From NCBI GenBank assembly GCA_963965975.1, contig OZ014423.1:3746301-3810300 (forward strand): a stretch of DNA of 64,000 nucleotides. Direction: 5' to 3'. Below, in pieces: positions 47,476 through 59,838 of the stretch (position 1 is the stretch's first letter; each line of letters starts with the position of its first letter). Both the position numbers and the translations under genes were made by a program. The notes under the pieces were generated by a model. That model did no database searches. It worked only from the letters and a program-made list of their open reading frames with translations, and was not told the origin of the DNA. This DNA is from Xestospongia bergquistia (taxonomy: Eukaryota; Porifera; Demospongiae; Haplosclerida; Petrosiidae).

Positions 47476-49314
47476 AGTGTGGAAGTATCTCTGAGAAATG
47501 TGTGTTCATAATCTACAAGTAGAGCTTAATATTGTGTTTGACAGCAGGTTATTAAAAACAATTAAAGCTGACAAATTCATCATTTTTTGTTCAAAGACAA
47601 ATATTAAAATTATATTATAATAAGTATTATATAGGAACTCTGTTATTGACTTGTAAACCACATGTTGATTGTATGATGTTGAACAAGAGCTATGAATGAT
47701 TGATTATCTATGAAATAGGATAACATTACTATATACATGGATAGTTATTAAAATGTCTATTACAGACAACTTCAAACCTTAACTTATCAGGAATAACTCT
47801 TTCTTCCTAATATTCAGGGTAAAGACACAACACTCAATTTTATGGTTGCCTCGACAACACTCCTAATAGTTATAAAAATGACTATTACAGACAACTTTAA
47901 TCCTTAAGTTACCAGCATTTGGCAATAACTATTTCTTCTTAATATTCAGGGTAAAGACACCACACTCAACTTTACGGTTGCCACAACAACACTCCTATGC
48001 ATAGAATAGTTATAAAAATGACTATTACAGACAATTTCAAACCTTAACTTACCAGCAATAACTCTTTCTTCCTAATATTCAGGGTAAAGACACCACACTC
48101 AACTTTATGGTTGCCACAACAACACTCCTATGCATAGAATAGTTATAAAAATGACTATTACAGACAATTTCAAACCTTAAGTTACTAGCAATAACTATTT
48201 CTTCCTAATATTCAAGGTAAAGACATCACACCCAATTTTACGGTTGCCATGACAACACTCCTATGCATAGAATAGTTATAAAAATGACTATTACAGACAA
48301 TTTCAAACCTTAAGTTACTAGCAATAAGTATTTCTTCCTAATATTCAGGGTAAAGACACCACACCTATTTTTAGGGTTGCCATGACAACACTCCTATGCA
48401 TAAAATAGTTATAAAAATGACTATTACAGACAATTTCAAACCTTAACTTACCAGCAATAACTCTTTCTTCCTAATATTCAGGGTAAAGACACTACACCCA
48501 ACTTTACGGTTGGCACGACAACACTCCTATGCATAGAATAGTTATAAAAATGACTATTACAAACAATTTCAAACCTTAACTTACCAGCATTAACTCTTTC
48601 TTCCTAATATTCAGGGTAAAGACACCAAACTCAACTTTATGGTTGCCACAACAACACTCCTATGCATAGAATAGTTATAAAAATGACTATTACAGACAAT
48701 TTCAAACCTTAAGTTACTAGCAATAACTATTTTTTTCTAATATTCAGGGTAAAGACACCACACCCAATTTTATGGTTGCCATGACAACACTCCTATGCAT
48801 AGAATAGTTATAAAAATGACTATTACAGACAATTTAAAACCTTAACTTACCAGCAATAACTCTTTCTTCCTAATATTCAGTGTTAAGAGACCACACACAA
48901 CTTTACGGTTGGCACGACAACATTCCTATCTATAGAGTAGTTATAAAAGGACTATTACAGACAATTTCAAACCTAAACTTACCAGCAATAACTCTTTCCT
49001 CCTAATATTCAGGGTAAAGACACTACACCCAATTTTACAGTTGCCACGACAACACTCCTATGCATAGAATAGTTATAAAAATGACTATTACAGACAATTT
49101 CAAAAATTAACTTACCAGCAATAACCCTTTCTTCCTAATATTCAGGGTAAAAACATCACACCCAATTTTATGGTTGCCATGACAACATTCCTAATAGTTA
49201 TAAAAATGACTATTACAGACAATTTAAAACCTTAACTTACCAGCAATAACTCTTTCTTCCTAATATTCAGGGTTAAGAGACCACACCTAATTTTACGGTT
49301 ACCATGACAACGCT

Positions 49315-49315
<1 letters not shown>

Positions 49316-49346
<31 letters not shown>
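49316..49346. repeat. TA microsatellite in a 133-bp unit
   Basis: The normal CCTATGCATAG is replaced by an expanded (TA)n run. The same event is seen at about 49734, 50010, 53438 and 54936. Confidence 0.9.
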
Positions 49347-49350
<4 letters not shown>

Positions 49351-50417
49351 TAGAAATGACTATTACAGACTATTTCAAACCTTAACTTACCAGCAATAAC
49401 TCTTTCTTCCTAATATTCAGGGTAAAAACACCACACCCAACTTTACAATTGGTACGACAACACTCCTATGCATAGAATAGTTTTAAAAATGACTATTACA
49501 GAAAATTTCAAACCTTAACTTACTAGCAATAACCCTTTCTTCCTAATATTCAGGGTAAATACATCACACCCAATTTTATGGTTGCCATGACAACACTCCT
49601 ATGCATAGAATAGTTATAAAAATGACTATTACAGACAATTTCAAACCTTAACTTACCAGCAATAACTTTTTCTTTCTAATATTCAGGGTTAAGAGACCAC
49701 ACCAAATTTTACGGTTACCATGACAACACTCCTATATATATATATATATATAGAGTAGTTATAGAAATGATTATTACAGACAATTTCAAACATTAACTTA
49801 CAAGCAATAACTCTTTCTTCCTAATATTCAGGGTAAAGACACTACACCCAATTTTACAGTTGCCACGACAACACTCCTATGCAAAGAATAGTTATAAAAA
49901 TGACTATTACAGACAATTTCAAACCTTAACTTACCAGCAATAACTTTTTCTTCCTAATATTCAGGGTTAAGAGACCACACCAAATTTTACGGTTACCATG
50001 ACAACACTCCTATATATATATATATATAGAGTAGTTATAGAAATGATTATTACAGACAATTTCAAACATTAACTTACAAGCAATAACTCTTTCTTCCTAA
50101 TATTCAGGGTAAAGACACTACACCCAAGTTTACAGTTGCCACGACAACACTCCTATGCATAGAATAGTTATAAAAATGACTATTACAGACAATTTCAAAA
50201 ATTAACTTACCAGCAATAACCCTTTCTTCCTAATATTCAGGGTAAAAACATCACACCCAATTTTATGGTTGCCATGACAACATTCCTATGCATAGAATAG
50301 TTATAAAAATGACTATTACAGACAATTTAAAACCTTAACTTACCAGCAATAACTCTTTCTTCCTAATATTCAGGGTTAAGAGACCACACCTAATTTTACG
50401 GTTACCATGACAACGCT

Positions 50418-50465
<48 letters not shown>

Positions 50466-50470
50466 ATATA

Positions 50471-50603
50471 GAACAGAATTAAAGGACAAAAGAACAGAGC
50501 TCTCGCTGTGTTGCTGTTACTCCGAGTTTCACGCGTTATGCGATCGTCAGACAGCTGGATACTACTCTGTTTGCAGGCTGGTTATATAGCATCGAGGTGT
50601 TAA
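50471..50603 (-). mobile_element. 3' non-coding end of Penelope-like element
   Basis: Sequence between the GIY-YIG stop and the (TA)n target tract. It is less AT-rich than its surroundings, matching the element and not the array. Confidence 0.6.
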
Positions 50604-51046
50604 CTATGTCTTATCCCTAGAGAAATGTGCTAAATAGTACTTGTTTTTGTGTCGGCATTTTGAAACGAGTTCGGATCTTTTATTCAGGGTGGTGGTTTTG
50701 TCGGCGTTGATGATAGAGAGCTTTTCCGTTAGGCAAAGGTCGCACCGCTTTGTTGTGTTGGAGTAGGCTTGTGCCCTTCGGTTTATTGACCAGGTGATTT
50801 TGAATTCCTCACCTTCTTTCTTCAATTGCCAAACATACTTCGATAGTTCCGTGCTATTTCCGTATTTCTCGTCCCTGATTGATTGCATGTGGTTGGAATA
50901 TCTCTGCTTGAAGGCGTTTTCGGTTAGGCCTATGTACACCTTTTTCTCATTTCTTCTCATGTTCTCGACTTCTGCATTGTAGATGATGTTATTGGACTGG
51001 CATTCGCCGTTTAGTGGGCATAGGTCTTTTTTTTGGCAGTTGCAGG
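50604..51046 (-). CDS. GIY-YIG endonuclease domain of Penelope-like element
   Basis: On the minus strand this frame reads a Cys knuckle (CNCQKKDLCPLNGEC), then IIYNAEV and KVYIGLTENAFKQRYSNH. The last two are the GIY and YIG motifs of the endonuclease that nicks target DNA for retrotransposition, with the catalytic Arg in FKQRY. Further on come TELSKYVWQLK, KRCDLCLTEKL and LNKRSELVSKCRH, which close the domain. The only in-frame ATG (50960) falls between the GIY and YIG motifs, so it is not the true start. The domain should be fused to the reverse transcriptase upstream; a small deletion in 51036-51050, just before the Cys knuckle, puts it out of frame. The C-terminal position of the domain is the canonical Penelope order. 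Confidence 0.9.
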
Positions 51047-52768
51047 GTTTCTGGTGCGCGTGTTGGTGTCCTTTGAGACCTCATTATTGTGTGCCTTGAT
51101 GATGTTGGCTAGGTTTGGCATGCAGCTGTAGCTGACCTTAACAGTGTTTTTGTTGAATATTTTGTGTAGCCTTGAGTCTTCCGGGAAATGCTTGGCGATC
51201 AGCTTTAGGAATTTTTGACCTATGTTTGTTGATACGTTTTTGCTGAATGGTGGGTTGAACCATATGATGTTGCGCTGTCGGTTACGTTTGCTCTTTTTTG
51301 GTTGCTCGTCGCTGTAATGTAGATTTTCCGAGTAGCTGCAGGATTTGAGTGCGTCTGCATAGAGGGGGGCAGCTTGGTTGAAGATTTCCTTGTCATGCGA
51401 GATGTCGGAGATGCGTCTGCTGATCGAATCTGGCAGGTTCTTGATGATGTTAGGTGGGTGGTTGGACTGTTTGTGTATGTAGACTGGTTTGTCGTTCGGC
51501 TTTCTATAAGGGTAGTACTTACCATTGTTCAAGTTTAGGGTGATGTCAAGGAAATTTACAACTTTCAGGTTGGCTTGGATGGTGATTCTGAGGCCAGTCT
51601 CTTTGAAGATCTTAGTTATATCCTTTTTGATTTTGTCTGCTTTACTGCCTGAGATGTTTTTGAAAGCTGCTAGCCCATCGTCTCTGTACAGGCCTATCTT
51701 GCTTTTATCGTACTTGTTTGCGAGGGTGTTGAGTACGTAGATACCAACCAGCTCACAAACTTCCGCTCCGTCGTAACTTCCCATCGTCACGTCGAACAGG
51801 CTGTTTCCCTCTCGTTTTATCCATGGTTTGTCTTTGTCGAAGAGTAGGGATTTCCTAGAGTGGAAGATGATTTCGGTGTCTTGCTGTGAGATTGTGGTGT
51901 GCTGTTTTGCGAAATCGAGGGCTGCTTTCAACAGGTCTTCCGAGATTGAGGGGTAGAATTCGACAATGTCAAAGCAGGCGAAAGTGTGCTTGCTTTTATC
52001 GCCCAGGTCTCTGAACCACTCAATCACAGAGGCTGAGTTTTTCCACTGGTTGACAGCTGTTTTTAATCTGACGTTGCTGATGATGTTGTCGAGGATTTTT
52101 TTGCTAACGATGCCCATTTCAGTTTTTGCAGGGTTTATCAGTCGACATGGGAGGGTGCTTTCGAAATTTTCTTTGTGATCTTTGAGTGTTATGAAGGCTT
52201 CTTTTTTGGTCATGATCTCCATTCGGTCTTCTATCTTCAGATTTTCAGCAATGGTCTTGGCTTCAGTGTTGATATCGTCGTACAGGTGTTCGTTCGCGGG
52301 TTTGTAGTGCTTGGTGATGTTTTCTCTGAGCAGTTTGTCATATTGGTCTTTTTCCAGCAGGTAGAGATTCCTAGTTTTGTCGGCGGGGATGAGCATTTCC
52401 TTGGAGTTCTTTATCTTTTTTATATCATTGCTAAGGGTGGCTTGGAACTGGTCGTGCACTTTTTTGAACTTGATGTTTCCGATTAATCTGAGCAGGTCTT
52501 CCTTGAACGGTTTTAGGTCGTCGATTTGTGGTGGACATTTCCTACTTTTGAACCCGAACGTTTCTTCCTTTGGTTGTGTTTCTTCAAGGTCATCACTATT
52601 TGTCAGGAAGAAGAATGCTTTCCATCTCATCCTCTTGATGGCGCTCTCGGCTTTTTCGATCAATCTTTTCTTGTACGTATTAGCAGATGGTATAGGGATG
52701 TTCTTTAGAGAGTAGTTGAAGTTGACACATCGAGCACTCTTCAACAGACTTAGATACTTCAGTATATA
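51011..52768 (-). CDS. Penelope-like reverse transcriptase
   Basis: A long open frame of about 585 codons on the minus strand. Residues are counted from the codon at 52744, which is TTG, not ATG. N-terminal NFNYSLKNIPIP (residues 8-19) precedes a linker; then IPADKTRNLYLLEKDQYDKL (about 118-137) and LKDHKENFESTLPCRLINP (about 187-205). RT motif A is FDIVEFYPSIS (about 258), motif B MGSYDGAEVCELVG (about 320) and motif C YRDD (about 355). NFLDITLNLNNGKYYPYRKP is the thumb-side block. It copies element RNA at the nicked target. The frame runs openly into the TA tract with no ATG, so the 5' end is probably slightly truncated. It terminates at 51011 because of the frameshift before the GIY-YIG domain; without the shift it would continue. 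The frame has only this one break, so the insertion is young compared with the piggyBac and tnp2 relics. Higher GC than the array around it. Confidence 0.93.
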   Translation of the reverse strand, partial: YILKYLSLLKSARCVNFNYSLKNIPIPSANTYKKRLIEKAESAIKRMRWKAFFFLTNSDDLEETQPKEETFGFKSRKCPPQIDDLKPFKEDLLRLIGNIKFKKVHDQFQATLSNDIKKIKNSKEMLIPADKTRNLYLLEKDQYDKLLRENITKHYKPANEHLYDDINTEAKTIAENLKIEDRMEIMTKKEAFITLKDHKENFESTLPCRLINPAKTEMGIVSKKILDNIISNVRLKTAVNQWKNSASVIEWFRDLGDKSKHTFACFDIVEFYPSISEDLLKAALDFAKQHTTISQQDTEIIFHSRKSLLFDKDKPWIKREGNSLFDVTMGSYDGAEVCELVGIYVLNTLANKYDKSKIGLYRDDGLAAFKNISGSKADKIKKDITKIFKETGLRITIQANLKVVNFLDITLNLNNGKYYPYRKPNDKPVYIHKQSNHPPNIIKNLPDSISRRISDISHDKEIFNQAAPLYADALKSCSYSENLHYSDEQPKKSKRNRQRNIIWFNPPFSKNVSTNIGQKFLKLIAKHFPEDSRLHKIFNKNTVKVSYSCMPNLANIIKAHNNEVSKDTNTRTRNPATAKKKTYAH

Positions 52769-53436
52769 TACATATATATATATATAGTTATAGAAATGAC
52801 TATTACAGACAATTTCAAACCTTAATTTACCAGCAATAACTCTTTCTTCCTAATATTCAGGGTAAAAACACCACACCCAACTTTACAATTGGTACGACAA
52901 CACTCCTATGCATAGAATAGTTTTAAAAATGACGATTACAGAAAATTTCAAACCTTAACTTACCAGCAATAACCCTTTCTTCCTAATATTCAGGGTAAAT
53001 ACATCACACCCAATTTTATGGTTGCCATGACAACACTCCTATGCATAGAATAGTTATAAAAATGACTATTACAGACAATTTAAAACCTTAACTTACCAGC
53101 AATAACTCTTTCCTCCTAATATTCAGGGTAAAGACACTACACCCAATTTTACAGTTGCCACGACAACACTCCTATGCATAGAATAGTTATAAAAATGACT
53201 ATTATAGACAATTTCAAAAATTAACTTACTAGCAATAACTCTTTCTTCCTAATATTCAGGGTAAATACATCACACCCAATTTTATGGTTGCCATGACAAC
53301 ACTCCTATGCATAGAATAGTTATAAAAATGACTATTACAGACAATTTCAAACCTTAACTTACCAGCAATAACTTTTTCTTCCTAATATTCAGGGTTAAGA
53401 GACCACACCAAATTTTACGGTTACCATGACAACACT

Positions 53437-53437
<1 letters not shown>

Positions 53438-53482
<45 letters not shown>
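53438..53482. repeat. TA microsatellite in a 133-bp unit
   Basis: An expanded (TA)n of about 44 bp beside the acceptor position of the unit. Confidence 0.9.
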
Positions 53483-53486
<4 letters not shown>

Positions 53487-53823
53487 AGTTATAGAAATGA
53501 CTATTACAAACAATTTCAAACATTAACTTACAAGCAATAACTCTTTCTTCCTAATATTCAGGGTAAAGACACTACACCCAATTTTACAGTTGCCACGACA
53601 ACACTCCTATGCATAGAATAGTTATAAAAATGACTATTATAGACAATTTCAAAAATTAACTTACCAGCAATAACCCTTTCTTCCTAATATTCAGGGTAAA
53701 ACATCACACCCAATTTTATGGTTGCCATGACAACATTCCTATGCATAAAATAGTTATAAAAATGACTATTACAGACAATTTAAAACCTTAACTTACCAGC
53801 AATAACTCTTTCTTCCTAATATT

Positions 53824-54620
53824 CAGTGTTAAGAGACCACACACAACTTTACGGTTGGCACGACAACATTCCTATCTATAGAATAGTTATAAAAGGACTA
53901 TTATAGACAATTTCAAACCTAAACTTACCAGCAATAACTCTTTCCTCCTAATATTCAGGGTAAAGACACTACACCCAATTTTACAGTTGCCACGACAACA
54001 CTCCTATGCATAGAATAGTTTTAAAAATGGCTATTATAGACAATTTCAAAAATTAACTTACCAGCAATAACCCTTTCTTCCTAATATTCAGGGTAAATAC
54101 ATCACACACAATTTTATGGTTGCCATGACAACACTCCTATGCATAGAATAGTTATAAAAATGACTATTACAGACAATTTAAAACCTTAACTTACCAGCAA
54201 TAACTCTTTCTTCCTAATATTCAGTGTTAAGAGACCACACACAACTTTACGGTTGGCACGACAACATTCCTATCTATAGAATAGTTATAAAAGGACTATT
54301 ATAGACAATTTCAAACCTAAACTTACCAGCAATAACTCTTTCCTCCTAATATTCAGGGTAAAGACACTACACCCAATTTTACAGTTGCCACGACAACACT
54401 CCTATGCATAGAATAGTTTTAAAAATGGCTATTATAGACAATTTCAAAAATTAACTTACCAGCAATAACCCTTTCTTCCTAATATTCAGGGTAAATACAT
54501 CACACACAATTTTATGGTTGCCATGACAACACTCCTATGCATAGAATAGTTATAAAAATGACTATTACAGACAATTTAAAACCTTAACTTACCAGCAATA
54601 ACTCTTTCCTCCTAATATTC
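53824..54620. repeat. Higher-order trimer in the 133-bp array
   Basis: TCAGTGTTAAGAGACCACAC recurs at 53824 and 54221, 397 bp apart. The three monomers between are nearly identical to the next three. This marks a recent three-unit duplication. Confidence 0.8.
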
Positions 54621-56719
54621 AGAGTAAAGACACTACACCCAATTTTACAGTTGCCACGACAACACTCCTATGCATAGAATAGTTTTAAAAATGACTATTA
54701 CAGACAATTTCAAACCTTAACTTACCAGCAATAACCCTTTCTTCCTAATATTCAGGGTAAAAACATCACACCCAATTTTATGGTTGCCATGACAACACTC
54801 ATATGCATAGAATAGTTATAAAAATGACTATTACAGACAATTTAAAACCTTAACTTACCAGTAAATAACTTTTTCTTCCTAATATTCAGGGTTAAGAGAC
54901 CACACCAAATTTTACAGTTACCATGACAACGCTCCTATATATATATATATATATATTTATATAGAATAGTTATAGAAATGACTATTACAGACAATTTCAA
55001 ACATTAACTTACAAACAATAACTCTTTCTTCCTAATATTCAGGGTAAAGACACCATGCCCAATTTTACGGTTGGCATGACAACACTATATGCATAGAATA
55101 GTCATTAAAATGACTATTACAGACAATTTCAAATCTTAACTTACCAGCAATAACTCTTTCTTCCCAATATTCAGGGTTAAGACACCAAACCCAATTTTAC
55201 AGTTGCCGCGACAACACTCCTATACATAGAATAGTTATAAGAATGACTATTACAGACAATTTCAAACATTAACTTACCAGCAATAACTCTTTCTTCCTAA
55301 TATTCAGGGTAAAAACACCACACCTAACTTTACAATTGGCACGACAACACTCCTATGCATAGAATAGTTATTAAAATGACTATTACAGACAATTTCATAT
55401 CTTAACTTACCAGCAATAACTCTTTCTTCCTAATATTCAGGGTTAAGACACCAAACCCAATTTTACAGTTGCCGCGACAACACTCCTATACATATAATAG
55501 TTACAAAAATGACTATTACAGACAATTTCAAACCTAAACTTACCAGCAATAACTCTTTCCCTAATATTCAGGGTAAAGACACTACACCCAATTTTACAGT
55601 TGCCATGACAACACTCCTATGCATAGAATAGTTATAAAAGGACTATTACAGACAATTTCAAACCTAAACTTACCAGCAATAACTCTTTCCTCCTAATATT
55701 CAGGGTAAAGACACTACACCCAATTTTACAGTTCCCGTGACAACACTCCTATGCATAGAATAGTTATAAAAGGACTATTACAGACAATTTCAAAAATAAA
55801 CTTACCAGCAATAACTCTTTCCTCCTAATATTCAGGGAAAAGACACTACACCCAATTTTACGGTTGTCACTACAACACATAGAATAGTTATAAAAATGAC
55901 TATTACAGACAATTTCAAACCTTAACTTACCAGCAATAACTCTTTGTTCCTAATATTCAGGGTAAAAATACAACACCCAACTTTACGGTTGGCATGACAA
56001 CATTCCTATGCATAGAATAGTTATAAAAGGACTATTACAGACAATTTCAAACCTAAACTTACCAGCAATAACTCTTTCTTCCAAATATTTAGTGTAAAGA
56101 CACCACACCCAATTTTATAGTTGCCACGACAACACTTTTGAATAGAATAGTTATAAAAATGACTATTACAGACAATTTCAAATCTTAACTTACCAGCAAT
56201 AACTTTTTCATCCTAATATTCAGGGTAAAGACATCACACACAATTTTATGGTTGCCATGACAACACTCCTAAGCATAGAATAGTTATAAAAATGGCTACT
56301 ACAGACAATTTCAAATCTTAAATCACCAGGAATAACTCTCTCTTTCTTCCTAATATTCAGAATAAAGACACGACACCCATGCAATTTTACAGTTGCCACG
56401 ACAATACTCCTATGCATAGAATAGTTATAAAAACGACTATTACAGATAGTTTCAAATCTTAAGTTACTAGCAATAACTCTCTCTTTTTTCCTAATATTCA
56501 GAATAAAGACACCACACCCAATTTTACAGTTGCCACGACAACACACCTACGCATAGAATAGTTTGAAAAATGACTATTACAGACAATTTCAAACCTTAAC
56601 TTACCAGCAATAACTCTTTCTTCTTAATATTCAGGGTAAAGACACAACACACAATTTTACGGTTCCCACGACGACACTCCTATGCATAGAATAGTTAAAA
56701 AAATGATTATTATAGACTA

Positions 56720-56950
56720 GAAGTTGTATAACCATCAAGTGATAGCAATTGCCTTTGTTCCCCCAGCTTTTTTGTTAGGTTAGCTTGGAGTGGACTACAA
56801 GAAAACAAGCTTACAAAAACTTCTTAGGCCATATAGCCATTGGGTATCTTTGTAATTACTGTGATTTAATTGAATTTAGTGTTTAGACGAAATGGGACAA
56901 TTTTACATTTTGTTAGACGAAACGGGATTAAACAAAATGGCTAAAAACTG
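56720..56950. other. Unique insertion in the array
   Basis: About 230 bp without repeat similarity, including GACGAAATGGGACAATTTTA and GACGAAACGGGATTAAAC phrases repeated 34 bp apart. The array resumes afterwards with its most diverged units. No gene. Confidence 0.6.
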
Positions 56951-57407
56951 ACACTACACTCAATTTTACAGTTGCCACGACAACACTCCTATGCATAGAA
57001 TAGTTATAAAAATGACTATAACAGACAATTTCAATCCTTAACTTACCAGCAATAACTCTTTCTTTCTTCCAAATATTCATGGTAAAGATACCACACCTAA
57101 TTTTATGATTGTTTTCTATTATATTTTGTGTTACTTATTACATGTTTGAACCATATTGCTTATGTTATCAGTTTTGTGTATATATATATATATATATAAT
57201 TATATATATTTTATAAACTTACTGTAGATTCTTATGAGAGTCATACTATGCTACTATGATTCTTTTAGTAAAGAAGTAATTGTTTAAAAAGCACTTAGAG
57301 CTATATAAAATTGTCAATTCAAAATGAGATGTATCTCATTATATATATACACATAGATATATACTTATAGACACAAATATTATTATACTTACACAGTTTG
57401 GAATTAC

Positions 57408-57505
57408 CTGATATTATCTTCTCATCAATGTGACCTGCTTCATTGCTTTCTTCAGGTGATGATGGTGGATTTGAAATATCACGAAATTCTAACGTGTTAT
57501 GTCTG
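57408..57505 (-). CDS. Exon candidate upstream of the array
   Basis: On the minus strand, TTCTTTTAG opens a 98-nt segment ending ATATCAG|GTAATTCC. It is open through HNTLEFRDISNPPSSPEESN and EAGHIDEKIIS, with a phase-1 exit. It lies about 0.3 kb 5' of the first array unit on the same strand, so the array could be part of the same transcript, but the array cores enter at phase 0, which does not match directly. Protein not recognised. Confidence 0.45.
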
Positions 57506-57579
57506 CTAAAAGAAGATTATAATGATAATACTGATAATTAAGTCCTGTTTAATTTTAAATGTGTGACTTGACAATTAAA

Positions 57580-58155
<576 letters not shown>

Positions 58156-58536
58156 GTATTATACTTATTGTGTAATTCAAGGTGGTGAATGAGCCTTGTT
58201 TATTTTCCTAAAGTTATTAAACCAGTGGGACTGATGTTGTAGTGATAATTACACAAAAGCAAATTTTGTTGTGAAGTTCAATCAACGAATATCTAGTACA
58301 ATATTGCTTACCTTCTCAATTCAACTGTTACTTATAACACTTTACAGTTCAATAAACTTATAGTGACTACCCACAATATACAGTTTGCTTTATTATGAGA
58401 TTAAGTAATTGAGGTAATTATAGTCAATTGATTCAATTTTCATTAAAATAAGATAGAATTACCACAGAAATTACCATTATTTCAAGCTATGTGAAATTGA
58501 GAACTTTATAAATGGTTTCAAGGACAAAAGGTTTAG

Positions 58537-58806
58537 GAAGAGACAATAGTTTCATCAGATGTTAAAGTAAGTAACTATAATAAGTTTATTTTAATTATTA
58601 AATAATTATTGTCAAAATACCATCAGAAGATTATATAAAATATTATAGACAACAAAGATTTTGAATGGACATTTGAGTATGTCATATTCTTTCATTTATG
58701 TAGCTTTCCATATTTTTCAAGTCATTAAATGATAAAGTGGACATTACAGTGACAGTTATTGCTGAAGTGAAATCCTTAGTACATGTTTTTATCACTGAAA
58801 TGAAAG
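58537..58806 (+). CDS. Two linked exon candidates
   Basis: Segment 58537-58566 (after GGTTTAG) encodes EETIVSSDVK and ends at GTAAGTAAC in phase 0. Segment 58704-58806 (after TTTATGTAG) starts in phase 0, encodes LSIFFKSLNDKVDITVTVIA then EVKSLVHVFITEMK, and ends at a phase-1 GTATGT donor. Frames, phases and splice sites agree across the 137-nt intron, which makes chance less likely. The second segment alternates like beta-strands. No family recognised, and no further exons found. Confidence 0.45.
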
Positions 58807-59666
58807 GTATGTTGTTATATTTTTCTGAACAACTGTATTATTTATATTTTAATTAATAGGAGCATATCATACATACTTTCAAAGTTAAAAAAAATGTCTT
58901 ACAAACAAAGATATAATGGAAAGTATGCACAAAAGAATGATATACAACAGAGAAGAAATAGACTTACAAAAGTAATCTTTGATATGCTTCATAAAAACAT
59001 TAATATAGACATCTATTAATATAGAACTACCTGTTTACTGGCTTCTATTAAAAGAACAGAAGAAATATTGGAAGTAGAGCCTTGTTGTGGAATTGATGAG
59101 TAGAAATGAAACTGAAAATGAAGTAAATGAAGTTAATTTTAGCTACTCAGCCTCTTTCATGGAGATCAGAAATAGTCACATGACTATCTGTAGTCTAGAC
59201 AAAGGGAATATTTGTTAAAATCTACTAGAGGAAGAAATATGATGTTTAAAAGATGATAGCTTTGCCATTCAATTATCCATTAGAGTTCACATTGAAGTAA
59301 ATAACTTAGCAACATTTGACAATGTTTTTTGTTTTTAAATTGATTTAACATGTTCATTTATCAAATTTATAGCTTTTTCAACAAGTAAGTAGTATTTCAA
59401 TATTGGAAATACAATATATCCTAACAAAAGATTTCAATTGAAATGATGACTAATCCTAACAGAATTCCTCAAATAGAATAATGATATATTATTACACAAT
59501 ACTATATTGAAATAATGACATATTCAATACAATACTTATACTGGAATATTGCTGATTCCTCATAAACTGAGAAATTTAGAAATATCTAGTACAAAGAAAG
59601 ACATGTTGAACTATGAGATACTATAATAAGGTGCCATTAGCAAAATACTTGTCTTTCAACACAGTG
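58807..59666. other. AT-rich spacer
   Basis: No gene or repeat supported. Confidence 0.45.
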
Positions 59667-59838
59667 CAAGATAGTAGAGATGACAATTGTATCATCTCTA
59701 CATAATAACACAAGTGACACAACAAGTAAGGATATACACTAACTATCTGAACCACTTAAAATAATATCAGTGATATATTATGGCATTCTTTGCCTGTGTT
59801 ATTATGTAGGGATGATGTACTTACTATCCCTACTATCT
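59667..59838. mobile_element. 172-bp MITE with about 50-bp TIRs
   Basis: CAAGATAGTAGAGATGACAA at the left and its inverted form ending CCCTACTATCTTG at the right continue as ACATAATAACACARG. Each arm is itself a small hairpin (GTAGAGATGA/TCATCTCTAC). No target duplication was recognised. Confidence 0.75.

Larger units (their letters stand above)
47741..57115 (-). repeat. 133-bp tandem array of exon-intron-like units
   Basis: About 50 units with a 133-bp period, interrupted by a Penelope-like element and by unique DNA at 56720-56950. On the minus strand each unit is acceptor-like TATGCATAG, then 75 nt, then donor GTAAGTTAAG, then a 58-nt spacer. The 75 nt are 25 codons in one frame: roughly ECCRGNRKIGC, GVFTLNIRKK, ELLL. 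The Cys residues and the LNIRKK block are kept in most units. Most units are open; at least four at the low-coordinate end (47.9-48.75 kb) carry an in-frame TAG, and a few units at 55.5-57.1 kb have 2-4-nt indels. TA microsatellite expansions fall only beside the acceptor, outside the 75 nt. Whether this is a real exon array or a satellite is unresolved. Confidence 0.9.

Noticed and set aside
51220-52715. Several 60-112-codon open frames overlapping the reverse transcriptase on the plus strand and in another minus frame
   Set aside because: Shadows of the RT frame; no own motifs, and the RT frame has clear RT motifs A-C.
56220-56546. 108-codon minus-strand frame spanning more than two 133-bp units
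   Set aside because: It reads through the intron-like spacers because two units have 4-nt insertions. It is a consequence of the repeat, not a distinct gene.
47741-57115. Could the regular array be a CRISPR?
   Set aside because: 133-bp units are repeated in full with no unique spacers, the DNA is eukaryotic, and no cas genes exist.
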